From Frateuria_A sp035943815 (GTDB lineage: Bacteria > Pseudomonadota > Gammaproteobacteria > Xanthomonadales > Rhodanobacteraceae): 64,000 nt of DNA. The stretch is taken from contig NZ_DASZBU010000012.1 of NCBI RefSeq assembly GCF_035943815.1, positions 62,001 through 126,000 on the forward strand. Direction: 5' to 3'. The position numbers and the translations under genes were made by a program. Position 1 is the first letter of the stretch. Every line of letters begins with the position of its first letter. The notes beneath the pieces are model-generated. The model was given only the letters and a program-made list of their open reading frames with translations, made no database searches and had not been told where the DNA came from. Below are positions 8,537 through 17,527 of the stretch, in pieces.

Positions 8537-8856
8537 CGTTTCCGCGGCCTGCGCGAGCGCTACATCGAGGGGCATCCGCCAGCGCTGCGCGCCGCGCCTG
8601 GACGAGGTAAGCGTGCGCTGGATCGGCCCGGCGGCCCGTCCCGCTTCGCGTGCCGCCCCGCGCTCGATCGGCATCGTCGGCGGCAGCTACATGGCGGTGA
8701 AATTCGCCTGCCTGCTGCGTACGCCGGTCACGCTCTTTCCGCAGTGATGCGGCTTAGCCGTTGGCCATGCTCAAAGGGCTTACGCGCCGCGAGCTGCGCT
8801 GCGCCGGTGGGGCGATCCATCCGACCTTGTCGGAGGAACTGTTGCTGATGCGCTAG
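8537..8856 (+). pseudogene. decayed remnant of glutathione-disulfide reductase
   Basis: This stretch has no intact reading frame but carries recognisable pieces of glutathione reductase in the right order and in three frames. At 8540-8572 FRGLRERYIEG resembles the helix before the second FAD segment; at about 8600-8747 RLDEVSVRWI and SIGIVGGSYMAVKFACLL correspond to the NADP-binding GGGYIAVEFA segment, ending in TLF and a stop; at 8767-8856 the last 29 codons end AIHPTLSEELLLMR, matching the conserved C-terminus AIHPTxxEExVTMR that includes the catalytic His-Glu pair. The CVNVGC active site and most of the FAD domain are gone. Hence frameshifts plus large internal deletions. No other gene was found in the 408 bases between the flanking genes. 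Confidence 0.75.
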
Positions 8857-8872
8857 CCGCTACACTGCATGG

Positions 8873-9655
8873 ATGGACATCTATCGCCTCGAAGCCGGTG
8901 TCGCACCCCTGCTGATCAGCCTGCCGCACGACGGCAGCCACATCCCCGATGAGATCGCCGCGCGCGTGCGGCCGTCGGCGCGGCGCTCGCGTGATACCGA
9001 TTGGCACGTGGCCCGACTTTACGAGCCGCTCGCGCAGGCGCTGGGCGCGAGCGTGCTGCGCCCGCTGGCCTCGCGCTACGTGATCGACCTCAACCGCCCG
9101 GCCGACGGCCACGCGCTGTATCCGGGCCGGCGCGAAACCGGACTGGTCCCGACCATCGGCTTCGATGGGGAACCACTTTATCTGGCGGCGGACGGCGAGC
9201 CGGATGCGGCTGAAGTTCAACGCCGCGTGAACGGTTATTGGCGGCCTTACCACGAGGCGCTCCAGCAGGAACTTGCGAGACTGAAGGCGCAGCACGGCCG
9301 CGTGGTGCTGTGGGAGGGCCACTCGATCCGCAGCATGGTGCCCATGCTGTTCGACGGACGCCTACCCGATCTGAACCTGGGCACGGCCGACGGCGCCAGC
9401 TGCTCGCCTGCGCTGCGGCGGCGCCTGCAGTCGGTGCTCGATGGGCAGGAAGCATACAGCTTCGTGGTCGACGGCCGGTTCAAGGGCGGCTACATCACGC
9501 GCCACTACGGACGTCCTGACGTCGGGATCGAAGCCGTACAGCTGGAGCTTGCGCAGTGCAATTACATGGACGAGACGAGTTTTGCCTGGGATGAGGCAAA
9601 GGCCACGCAACTGCGCCGGGCGATCGAGCCGCTGCTGCGCGCCTGCCTGGACTGA
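8873..9655 (+). CDS. N-formylglutamate amidohydrolase (HutG-like)
   Basis: 260-residue predicted zinc hydrolase removing formate from N-formylglutamate, the final step of one histidine degradation route. Conserved segments: ISLPHDGSHIP near the N-terminus, DTDWHVARLY, YVIDLNRP, GRRETGLVP, and LWEGHSIRS, with the acidic and histidine residues expected for the metal site. The family signature GGYITRHYG and QLELAQCNYM are also present. No other hut genes are adjacent, so it may act on formylglutamate from another source or belong to a scattered pathway. It starts 16 bases after the glutathione reductase relic. Start codon chosen at 8873; no strong ribosome-binding site is visible. Confidence 0.85.
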   Translation: MDIYRLEAGVAPLLISLPHDGSHIPDEIAARVRPSARRSRDTDWHVARLYEPLAQALGASVLRPLASRYVIDLNRPADGHALYPGRRETGLVPTIGFDGEPLYLAADGEPDAAEVQRRVNGYWRPYHEALQQELARLKAQHGRVVLWEGHSIRSMVPMLFDGRLPDLNLGTADGASCSPALRRRLQSVLDGQEAYSFVVDGRFKGGYITRHYGRPDVGIEAVQLELAQCNYMDETSFAWDEAKATQLRRAIEPLLRACLD

Positions 9656-9838
9656 CGCAAGTTTCTGCGCGAAAGCGGCGGCGTTCGTCAAGTCAAGAGC
9701 CCGATGGCAGGCACGTAGGTCCGACGGCCCGGTTATTCAGTTGCCATATCTCGCCGCAGGCACATCGTCGTTTCGCCGCGCCGCCCGTGGTGCCGGGTTC
9801 CGGCCGGGTCCGCGGCGTTCCCAGCGAGGTTTTCCATC

Positions 9839-10114
9839 ATGCGCAAGCTTGTGATCGCTTCCCTGCTCGTGGCGGGTGTGGCTCTTTCCGGTGTTGTGCT
9901 GGCCCAGGACACTGCCCCAAAGGCAGCAGCGACCAAGACCGAGCAGAGCGCCACTCCTGCGACCAAGACCGAGCAGAGCGCCACCCCCGCGACCAAGGAC
10001 GCGTCGACCACGGCTCCGGCCCCCAAGAAGACGATGGGGCACCACCATCATCATCACCATCATCACTCTCACAAGGCCAAGAAGGCGGCCGATACGGGCT
10101 CCGGCGCCAAGTAG
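9839..10114 (+). CDS. small secreted polyhistidine protein
   Basis: 91-residue protein with a signal peptide (MRKLVIASLLVAG..., likely cut after VLAQ at about 22). The mature part has a nearly exact tandem repeat ATKTEQSATP x2, an Ala/Thr/Pro/Lys linker and then nine consecutive histidines plus Ser-His, followed by a Lys/Ala tail. No enzymatic domain. The histidine run would bind nickel, zinc, copper or cobalt in the periplasm; this is inference. It has a single-gene layout with a strong terminator 23 bases downstream. The start is supported by the signal peptide; the codons around it are ordinary for the genome. Confidence 0.75.
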   Translation: MRKLVIASLLVAGVALSGVVLAQDTAPKAAATKTEQSATPATKTEQSATPATKDASTTAPAPKKTMGHHHHHHHHHSHKAKKAADTGSGAK

Positions 10115-10137
10115 GAAGATCCGGCCTGATCCTTCGG

Positions 10138-10171
10138 CCCCGCCAGCCAGCTGGCGGGGCTTTCTTTTCTC
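10138..10171 (+). terminator. intrinsic terminator of the polyhistidine gene
   Basis: Perfect nine-pair stem CCCCGCCAG / CTGGCGGGG (10138-10146 and 10151-10159), four-base loop, then TTTCTTTTCT. Also close to the end of the convergent RidA gene. Confidence 0.9.
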
Positions 10172-10186
10172 CAGGCGCCCTTTTCT

Positions 10187-10609
10187 TCAGGCGCCGGCCA
10201 GGGCCGCCACGCACTTGAGTTCGATCGCGATGGGAGTCGGCAGCGCGCTGATTCCCAGCGTGGTGCGGCAGGCGTCCACGCCGGCGAAGTACTCGGCATA
10301 GATCCTGTTGTAGACCGGGAAATCGCGCGCCATGTCGGTGAGGAACACCGTCACGTCGACCAGGTCTTCCCAGCGGGCGCCGCTGGCCTCGAGTACCGCG
10401 CGCACGTTGGCGAACACCTGGCGGCACTGCGCCTCGATGTCGTAGGCGGCCAGGCTGCCGTCGTGGTCGTAGACGTTTCCCGGCACCTTGTCGCTGCCCG
10501 GTTCGCGCGGGCCCACGCCGGAGAGGAACAGCAGGTTGCCCACGCGGCGCGCGTGCGGGTACGCACCTACCGGCGCGGGCGCGGCGTCGGTGCGGATGCC
10601 TCCGCTCAT
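10187..10609 (-). CDS. RidA-family deaminase, probable 2-aminomuconate deaminase
   Basis: 140-residue YjgF/YER057c/UK114 protein. The opening APAPVGAYPHARRVGNLLFLSGVGPR and the body (VDVTVFLTDMARDFPVYN, RTTLGISALP) match the RidA subgroup found next to aminomuconate genes, which hydrolyse 2-aminomuconate to 4-oxalocrotonate and ammonia. The invariant Arg of RidA enzymes is present in RTTLG. It is the last gene of a minus-strand operon after an SDR, an ALDH8-type dehydrogenase and a carbonic anhydrase; its ATG overlaps the stop of the carbonic anhydrase by four bases. A generic enamine deaminase role is the alternative. Confidence 0.85.
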   Translation of the reverse strand: MSGGIRTDAAPAPVGAYPHARRVGNLLFLSGVGPREPGSDKVPGNVYDHDGSLAAYDIEAQCRQVFANVRAVLEASGARWEDLVDVTVFLTDMARDFPVYNRIYAEYFAGVDACRTTLGISALPTPIAIELKCVAALAGA

Positions 10610-11274
10610 GCCTGCGCCTGCCAGCGTTCGGCCATCCCGTCGAGCGCACGGCGGTAGGCGTCGCCGATGTCGTCGCGGCCGGTGACCACCAGCCCCAGGT
10701 CGTGCATGTGGCCGTCGGTGAGGCCGTACACCCAGGCGTGCACGGCCAGCTTCTGGCCGCGTTCCCAGGCGTCCCGCACGATGCTGGTGCCGCATACGTT
10801 GAGCGCCTGCTCGATGGCGTTGAGCTCGCACAGGCGGTCGTGGCGCGCCGCAAAGGGCACGTTCGCGCGCAGCGCGTCTTCGTGCTTGAACGCCACGTCC
10901 TTCACGTGGCGCAGCCAGTTGTCGATCAGGCCGAGCTTGTCCTCGCGCAGGACCGCGCCCACGCCGCCGCAGCCGTAGTGGCCCACCACCAGGATGTGCT
11001 CGACCTTGAGCACGTCCACCGCGAACTGGATCGTGCTGAGCGCGTTGAGGTCGGTGTGCACCACCACGTTGGCCACGTTGCGATGGACGAAGATCTCGCC
11101 CGGCGGGAGGTCGACGATCTGCGTGGCCGGCACGCGCGAGTCGGAGCAGCCGATCCATAGGTACTTGGGCGCCTGCTGCCGCGACAGCTGCTCGAAGAAG
11201 TGCGGGTCGGCGGCGGTAACGTTGGCGGCCCAGCGGCGGTTGTTGGCGAGCAGCTCTTTCAGGGTGTGCGGCAT
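10606..11274 (-). CDS. beta-class carbonic anhydrase
   Basis: 222-residue zinc enzyme interconverting CO2 and bicarbonate in the cytoplasm. Ligands and catalytic residues are all present: Cys43, Asp45 and Arg47 in GCSDSRVP, His99 and Cys102 in VVGHYGCGG. Length and order match E. coli Can (Cys42, Asp44, His98, Cys101). It lies inside the putative aminomuconate operon, 12 bases after the aldehyde dehydrogenase and overlapping RidA by ATGA. The upper part of that pathway releases CO2, which may explain the linkage, or the gene may simply have been captured by the operon. Confidence 0.93.
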   Translation of the reverse strand: MPHTLKELLANNRRWAANVTAADPHFFEQLSRQQAPKYLWIGCSDSRVPATQIVDLPPGEIFVHRNVANVVVHTDLNALSTIQFAVDVLKVEHILVVGHYGCGGVGAVLREDKLGLIDNWLRHVKDVAFKHEDALRANVPFAARHDRLCELNAIEQALNVCGTSIVRDAWERGQKLAVHAWVYGLTDGHMHDLGLVVTGRDDIGDAYRRALDGMAERWQAQA

Positions 11275-11286
11275 GGCGGTTCCAGT

Positions 11287-12753
11287 TCAGTAGCGGATAC
11301 AAATGTTTTTCGGCTCGGTGAAGAAGGCCAGCGCCTCGGTGCCGCCCTCGCGGCCCAGGCCCGACTGCTTCACGCCGCCGAACGGCGTGCGCAGATCGCG
11401 CAGCAGCCAGCAGTTGGTCCAGACGATGCCGAAGTCGAGCGCGGCAGCGACCCGGTGAGCGCGGGAGAGATCCTGCGTCCACAGTGAGGCGGCCAGGCCG
11501 TAGGCGCTGGCGTTGGCCAGTGCCACGGCCTCGTCCTCGTCCGTGAACGGGATCAGGCTTACCACCGGGCCGAAGATCTCGGTCTGATTGGTGGGCGCGG
11601 CGTTGGGCAGTCCCTCGAGCACGGTGGGCGCGACGAACCAGCCGTTGGCGCAGCGGCCGGAAAGGTGCACCGCCTCGCCGCCGCACAGCACGGTCGCACC
11701 GTCGGCGCGGGCCTGGGCGATACAGCCCATGACCTTGTCGAAGTGGGGCCGGGAGACCAGAGCGCCGAGCTGGGTCGACGGCTGGTCGGGGTCGCCGACC
11801 ACCAGCCGCTGCACACGCTCCAGGTAGCGCCCGCGGAAGCGCTCATAGATCGATCGCTGCACCAGCAGGCGCGAACCGCACAGGCAGATCTCGCCCTGGT
11901 TGGCGAAGCCCGAGCGCACGATGGTATCGAGGTTGGCGTCGCAGAGATCGGCATCGGAAAACACGATCGCCGGGTTCTTGCCACCCATCTCCAGCGACAC
12001 CTTCTTGAACCGCGGTGCCGCGGCCGCAGCGATGGCCGTGCCGGTGGCGGTGCTGCCGGTGAAGGAGATCGCCTTGACCTGCGGGTGTTCGACCAGCGGC
12101 TGTCCGACATCCAGGCCCCGGCCCAGCACGATGTTGAGCACGCCCGGCGGAAAGCCGGCCTGGATGCTCAGCTCGGCCAGCCGCGCGGCGGTGCACGGGG
12201 TGACCTCGGAGGGCTTGGCCACGACCGCGTTGCCGGCGGCGAGCGCCGGCGCGATCTTCCAGGTGAACAGGTACAGCGGCAGGTTCCACGGACTGATGCA
12301 GCCGACCACGCCCAGCGGCTGGCGCAGGGTGTAGTTGATCGCGCCGGCATCGGGCCACCCGAGCGCCATCGCGTGCGACTCGCTGCCCCAGCCCTGGATG
12401 GCGGCGGCGAAATAGCGCAGGTTGCTCACCGCGCGCGGGATGTCGAGGCTGCGCGCGAGCGCAAGCGGCTTGCCGCTGTCGCGCGATTCGAGCGCGGCGA
12501 AAGCGTCCAGGTCCTGCTCGATGAGGTCGGCGAGGCGCCCGAGCAGGCCTGCGCGCTGCTCGATCGGCGTGTGCGACCAGGTCGCGGCGGCACGATGGGC
12601 GGCAGCCACCGCATCGTCCACGTCCTCGCGGTCGGAATCGGGACAATGTGCGAAGACCTCGCCGGTGGCCGGTTCGTACACCTCGAGCCAGCGGTCCGCG
12701 CGCGGAGCCACCAGGCGACCGTCGATCAGATTGGCGAGGCGCAGGGAAGGCAT
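11287..12753 (-). CDS. aldehyde dehydrogenase, probable 2-aminomuconic 6-semialdehyde dehydrogenase
   Basis: 488-residue NAD-dependent ALDH of the ALDH8/DmpC/XylG group. Seen: the ISPWNLPLYLFTWKIAPAL NAD-binding stretch, KPSEVTP, FTGSTATG, the catalytic Glu in LEMGGKNP, the nucleophilic Cys in GEICLCGSR, and the FGPVVSLIPF strand; the ending FFTEPKNICIRY is a hallmark of hydroxymuconic and aminomuconic semialdehyde dehydrogenases. Together with the RidA-type deaminase this suggests oxidation of 2-aminomuconate semialdehyde in tryptophan/kynurenine breakdown. The start ATG at 12753 (MPSLRLANLIDG) was chosen over an upstream in-frame ATG because it begins at the conserved sequence. Confidence 0.88.
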   Translation of the reverse strand: MPSLRLANLIDGRLVAPRADRWLEVYEPATGEVFAHCPDSDREDVDDAVAAAHRAAATWSHTPIEQRAGLLGRLADLIEQDLDAFAALESRDSGKPLALARSLDIPRAVSNLRYFAAAIQGWGSESHAMALGWPDAGAINYTLRQPLGVVGCISPWNLPLYLFTWKIAPALAAGNAVVAKPSEVTPCTAARLAELSIQAGFPPGVLNIVLGRGLDVGQPLVEHPQVKAISFTGSTATGTAIAAAAAPRFKKVSLEMGGKNPAIVFSDADLCDANLDTIVRSGFANQGEICLCGSRLLVQRSIYERFRGRYLERVQRLVVGDPDQPSTQLGALVSRPHFDKVMGCIAQARADGATVLCGGEAVHLSGRCANGWFVAPTVLEGLPNAAPTNQTEIFGPVVSLIPFTDEDEAVALANASAYGLAASLWTQDLSRAHRVAAALDFGIVWTNCWLLRDLRTPFGGVKQSGLGREGGTEALAFFTEPKNICIRY

Positions 12754-12792
12754 CCGTACAAGCTTACGACCTGGGGCCGGCGATTGCACCGG

Positions 12793-12812
12793 ACGCCGGC
12801 GTATGCCGGCGT
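12793..12812. repeat. perfect 20-base palindromic hairpin (REP-like)
   Basis: Arms ACGCCGGC and GCCGGCGT (12793-12800 and 12805-12812) flank a GTAT loop in the 109-base gap between the SDR and aldehyde dehydrogenase genes. No T tract follows, so it looks like a REP-type palindrome rather than a terminator; it could stabilise or attenuate the operon message. Confidence 0.55.
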
Positions 12813-12862
12813 GAATCGAAGTTCGGTGCCGCGAGGCGGCTCCGCCATCGCGATGGGCGGCG

Positions 12863-13651
12863 TTAGCTCAACGCGCGCGTGCGGCCGCCGTCGACCGCGA
12901 TGCTGACGCCGTTGACATAGGCGGCAGCGGGCGTGCAGAGGAAGGCGATCACGGCCGCCACTTCGGCCGGTTCACCGAAGCGGCGTGCCGGAATGGTCGC
13001 CATCAGGTCGCGCGCGATGTCGTTCTCGCTGCGGCCGCTGCTGGCGGCTTGCGCACCGAGCAGGCTGTCCAGCCGCCCGGTGCGCGTGTAGCCGGGCAGG
13101 ACGTTGTTGACGGTGATGCCATCGGCGGCCAGCTCGCCGGAGAGCGTCTTGGCCCAGGCCGCCACCGCAGCGCGCACGGTGTTGGAGACGCCCAGGTTCG
13201 GGATCGGCTCCTTCACCGAAGTGGAAATGACGTTGACGATGCGTCCGTAGTTGGCCTGGCGCATGCCCGGCAACAAGGCCTGCACCATCGCCTGGCCGGC
13301 GATCAGGTGCTGGCGGAAGGCGGCCTCGAAGGCGGCCGGGTCGGCGGTGTGCGCCGGGCCCCCCGGCGGACCGCCGGTGTTGTTGATGAGGATGTGCACC
13401 GGTTCGGCCGCGGCGATGTCGGTGACGACGCCCTGCAGCCGCGTGGTGTCCAGCATGTCCACCGCCTGCCAGCGATGTTCCTGGCCGCGGGGGCACGGCA
13501 GGCGGCCGGCCAGTTCCTCCAGCGGCTGGGGCGAACGCGAGAGCAGGGTGATGGTGGCGCCAAGTTCCGCCAGTTCGATGGCGCTGGCCCGGCCGATGCC
13601 CTGCGATGCGCCGCAAACCAGTGCATGGCGGCCGCTCAGATCCAGTCGCAT
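12863..13651 (-). CDS. SDR-family oxidoreductase with an altered active site
   Basis: 262-residue short-chain dehydrogenase fold. The NAD(P)-binding motif is CGASQGIGRAS (about residues 14-24) and the NNTGGPPGG segment replaces the usual NNAG. The catalytic Ser is present in NVISTSVKE, but at the place of the YxxxK motif the sequence reads SNTVR, so Tyr is Ser and Lys is Arg. The C-terminal VNNVLPGYTRTGRL and VAVDGG-like (IAVDGGRTRALS) parts are normal. Such atypical SDRs exist as a subgroup near aminomuconate genes; the reaction is not known to me. First gene of the SDR-ALDH-carbonic anhydrase-RidA operon. Confidence 0.85.
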   Translation of the reverse strand: MRLDLSGRHALVCGASQGIGRASAIELAELGATITLLSRSPQPLEELAGRLPCPRGQEHRWQAVDMLDTTRLQGVVTDIAAAEPVHILINNTGGPPGGPAHTADPAAFEAAFRQHLIAGQAMVQALLPGMRQANYGRIVNVISTSVKEPIPNLGVSNTVRAAVAAWAKTLSGELAADGITVNNVLPGYTRTGRLDSLLGAQAASSGRSENDIARDLMATIPARRFGEPAEVAAVIAFLCTPAAAYVNGVSIAVDGGRTRALS

Positions 13652-13687
13652 CGGTTTCTCCTCAGGTGGGTTCGAGGGCCGCCTGCT

Positions 13688-14020
13688 TCAGCGCGCCTTC
13701 CATTGCAGGAACACTGCCGCGAACCAGCAGGCCCAGGCCAGCCACGGTGCGAGGCGCCACAGCCGGAACCAGCGGGTGATCGCTGCGTCCTGCAACAGCT
13801 CGGGCAGGCGCGGGCGGGTCAGTCGCAGCACGCGCTGCATGCGCATCCAGGTGCGCATGGCGCTGGGCCGGCCGCCTTCCGGATCGGCGATGATCCTCCA
13901 CTGCTGCGGGTGATGGGTACGTAGCAGGCTGGCGATACGGAACTGCGCCAGGTAATACAGCACGAACCAGACGATGCCGCCGGCGAGCAACAGCAGGTAC
14001 AGCATCACCAGGAGGTTCAC
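13688..14020 (-). CDS. small membrane protein coupled to the MalM-like gene
   Basis: 110-residue protein with one N-terminal hydrophobic segment (VMLYLLLLAGGIVWFVLYYL) and a second at the C-terminus (LAPWLAWACWFAAVFLQW), the middle being basic and hydrophilic (about residues 30-80). Probably an inner-membrane protein with a cytoplasmic central loop. The GTG start at 14020 overlaps the TGA of the upstream lipoprotein gene (GTGA), so the two are almost certainly translationally coupled. I do not recognise a family. Confidence 0.65.
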   Translation of the reverse strand: MNLLVMLYLLLLAGGIVWFVLYYLAQFRIASLLRTHHPQQWRIIADPEGGRPSAMRTWMRMQRVLRLTRPRLPELLQDAAITRWFRLWRLAPWLAWACWFAAVFLQWKAR

Positions 14021-14805
14021 GTACCGCCTCCACTCCAGTGCGTGGGCAGGGCGGTGCGCAAGGTGTTGAGCACGCCCTTGCCCTGCGGGGCCTTGTCGCA
14101 GATCCCGTTGTCCACCGCCTTCTGGTAGCTCTCGTTCATCAGGCCGACCCAGATGGTGCCGTCCGGGCCGTGCGGGATGCGGAAACTGCCGTTGGACGCC
14201 ATCTTCACGGGCGCCTCGGCGGAGAACGTGGCCGGCGACTGTTCCCAGTAGGTGTTGCCGGCCTGCTGGTCGGCCGAGCTGTAGATCACCAGGTAGCGTG
14301 CCTTGTCGCTGGTGATCTTGACCGAGCCGAAGGCGCCGGTGGTGGCGCTGCTCCACCCCATGTACTCGCACAGCTGCACGTCATGCGAATCGATCGGCTG
14401 GAAGGCCCCATCCAGCAACACCGTGGTGGGCGCGAACAGATAGCTCGCGTGGAGCCAGCGGCCGTTCAAGTCCGACTTGAGCGCCACGCTGTAGGGCAGC
14501 TTCGCGTCCGTCGGCAGGTGGAACGCCAGGAAATAGCTGCGTACGCCATTGAGGTTGGCGACCATGCTGCCGGGGCCAAGCTCGAATTTCTTCGGCTGCC
14601 AGGGCAACGGGGTCTGGTAGGAGAAGTCCGCGAAGCTGCCGCAGCAGGGCGTGGCCTGTTCGAGGCGCTGCTTGGCCTGCTCCAGCGCGTTGCTGGTGTC
14701 GGTCGGCGCGCGCAGGTTGGGCGGCACCAGCACCTTGACGCTGTGGCAGGCGCCCAGCAGGAGGGAGAGGGCGACCAGCAGGGTTTTCAGCGAGAAACGG
14801 AGCAT
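14017..14805 (-). CDS. MalM-family lipoprotein
   Basis: 262-residue predicted lipoprotein: signal peptide with lipobox LLGAC (Cys about 20). The ALEQAKQRLEQATPCCGSFADF segment matches the N-terminal signature of MalM, the periplasmic protein of the maltose operon, and the rest (strand-rich, with LNGRWLHASYLFAPTTVLLDG) is consistent. No maltose genes are nearby; instead it lies 18 bases after asnS and is coupled to a small membrane protein. Function of MalM proteins is poorly known. Start at the ATG 14805 rather than the one five codons upstream because it precedes the signal peptide directly. Confidence 0.7.
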   Translation of the reverse strand: MLRFSLKTLLVALSLLLGACHSVKVLVPPNLRAPTDTSNALEQAKQRLEQATPCCGSFADFSYQTPLPWQPKKFELGPGSMVANLNGVRSYFLAFHLPTDAKLPYSVALKSDLNGRWLHASYLFAPTTVLLDGAFQPIDSHDVQLCEYMGWSSATTGAFGSVKITSDKARYLVIYSSADQQAGNTYWEQSPATFSAEAPVKMASNGSFRIPHGPDGTIWVGLMNESYQKAVDNGICDKAPQGKGVLNTLRTALPTHWSGGGT

Positions 14806-14823
14806 GGCGGACGGGACCACGGA

Positions 14824-16224
<1,401 letters not shown>

Positions 16225-16348
16225 GGGATTGAAACTCCTGCGCACGCGCCGCATCTGGGCGCTGTCATGTTCGATGCGCGCCGGCTGCGGCGCGTCGGGC
16301 AAACCCGCATGATAATGTAGGCCCGAGGCCTACTTCACCTTCGCGCCC

Positions 16349-16675
16349 ATGAGCATCTCGATCACTCCCCCCGCCCGCGAACGCATCCACCAGTTCCTGG
16401 CCCAGACCCCCGGTGCGGCGGGCGTGCGCTTCGGCGTCAAGCGCACCGGCTGCTCGGGCTTCGCCTACGTGGTGGACCTGGCCGACGCCGTACAGCCGGG
16501 CGACCACACCCTCGACGTGGAGGGCATATCACTGATCGTGGACGACAGGAGCCTGCCTATGGTGGAGGGTACGGTGATCGATTTCCGCCGACAGGGCCTC
16601 AACGCCAGCTTCGTCTTCCACAACCCCAACGCCACCGGCGAATGCGGGTGCGGGGAGAGCTTCACCGTCGGCTGA
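16349..16675 (+). CDS. A-type iron-sulfur carrier (IscA/SufA/HesB family)
   Basis: 108-residue protein that accepts and passes on Fe-S clusters. The three conserved cysteines are present: the first in KRTGCSGFAYVVD and the CxC pair in NATGECGCGESF near the C-terminus. Sequence between (LIVDDRSLPMVEGTVIDF and NPNA) is typical. It stands alone, divergent from asnS, with 124 bases between them, so it is likely an ErpA/SufA-like stand-alone carrier rather than part of an isc operon; I do not assign a symbol. Confidence 0.92.
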   Translation: MSISITPPARERIHQFLAQTPGAAGVRFGVKRTGCSGFAYVVDLADAVQPGDHTLDVEGISLIVDDRSLPMVEGTVIDFRRQGLNASFVFHNPNATGECGCGESFTVG

Positions 16676-16710
16676 GCGGCCTGGTCCATAAGCGACGTGT
16701 GCACGCCGGC

Positions 16711-16740
16711 TTTACGCGGCGGCACTGGCCACGCTAGACT
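16711..16740 (+). promoter_or_regulatory. probable sigma-70 promoter of the rpsF operon
   Basis: TTTACG at 16711-16716 and TAGACT at 16735-16740 with an 18-base spacer, about 107 bases upstream of rpsF. The long leader that would result is usual for ribosomal operons. Confidence 0.45.
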
Positions 16741-16808
16741 TCCGCTTCTGTCCGCGCCCGACCGGCGTGGATGGGCACTTGCCTCACCGCACCGGCGGGA
16801 GGCTGCGA

Positions 16809-16822
16809 GGCCCTTCGGGGCC
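16809..16822 (+). promoter_or_regulatory. leader hairpin upstream of rpsF
   Basis: GGCCC-TTCG-GGGCC forms a stable UUCG-tetraloop hairpin that ends 25 bases before the rpsF start. rpsF operons are often autoregulated through a leader RNA bound by S6:S18; whether this hairpin is that element cannot be told by eye. Confidence 0.4.
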
Positions 16823-16847
16823 GCATCCACAAGGAGCCAACACCACA

Positions 16848-17270
16848 ATGACCATGCGTCATTACGAAATCGTGTTCCTGGTCCACCCTGACCAGAGCGA
16901 GCAGGTCCCGGCCATGATCGACCGCTACAAGGCGCTGATCGAGGCCGACGGCGGCAAGATCCACCGCCTGGAGGACTGGGGCCGCCGCCAGCTGGCCTAC
17001 CCGATCGAGAACCTGGCCAAGGCGCATTACGTCCTGCTCAACATCGAAGTGGGCCAGAACGCGCTGAACGAGCTGGAGTCGGGCTTCCGCTTCAACGACG
17101 CCGTGCTGCGCCACCTCGTCATCAAGCGCGACGAAGCCGACACCGAGCCGTCCTTCATCCTGAAGTCCAAGGAAAAGGACGACGCCAAGTCCTCGCGTCG
17201 CCGCGACGACGACGGTGACGGCGACGACCGCCGCGGCGGCCGCGACAACGATCGCGACAGCGACGACTGA
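16848..17270 (+). CDS. rpsF: 30S ribosomal protein S6
   Basis: 140-residue small-subunit protein that pairs with S18 on 16S rRNA. The core MRHYEIVFLVHPDQSEQVPAMI through FRFNDAVLRHLVIK is highly conserved; the C-terminal tail is an extended acidic/basic repeat of Asp, Arg and Gly (DDDGDGDDRRGGRDNDRD), the place where E. coli S6 receives extra glutamates. ATG at 16848 chosen because AAGGAG lies 11 bases upstream; a second in-frame ATG two codons later is the alternative. First gene of rpsF-rpsR-rplI. Confidence 0.97.
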   Translation: MTMRHYEIVFLVHPDQSEQVPAMIDRYKALIEADGGKIHRLEDWGRRQLAYPIENLAKAHYVLLNIEVGQNALNELESGFRFNDAVLRHLVIKRDEADTEPSFILKSKEKDDAKSSRRRDDDGDGDDRRGGRDNDRDSDD

Positions 17271-17287
17271 TCAGGAGCACTCAAGCC

Positions 17288-17518
17288 ATGTCCAAGTTCT
17301 TCCGCCGCCGCAAGTTCTGCCGCTTCACGGCCGAAAACGTGAAGGAGATCGACTACAAGGATCTCAACACGCTGCGCCAGTACGTCACCGAGAACGGCAA
17401 GATCGTGCCCAGCCGCATCACCGGGACCAAGGCGCGCTACCAGCGCCAGCTGGCGACCGCGATCAAGCGCGCCCGCTTCCTGTCGCTGCTGCCGTACACC
17501 GACAACCACGACGTCTAA
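17288..17518 (+). CDS. rpsR: 30S ribosomal protein S18
   Basis: 76-residue ribosomal protein with the conserved FFRRRKFCRFTAENVKEIDYKD start and the IVPSRITGTKARYQRQLATAIKRARFLSLLPY body. Starts 17 bases after rpsF with a GATCAGGAG site upstream. It belongs to the rpsF operon and forms the S6:S18 heterodimer. Confidence 0.98.
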   Translation: MSKFFRRRKFCRFTAENVKEIDYKDLNTLRQYVTENGKIVPSRITGTKARYQRQLATAIKRARFLSLLPYTDNHDV

Positions 17519-17527
17519 GGCGTCATC

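Noticed and set aside
9839..10114. Polyhistidine tract as a cloning-vector His-tag artefact
   Set aside because: It sits inside a native reading frame with a signal peptide, repeat region and terminator, and uses mixed CAC/CAT codons in genomic context with no vector sequence.
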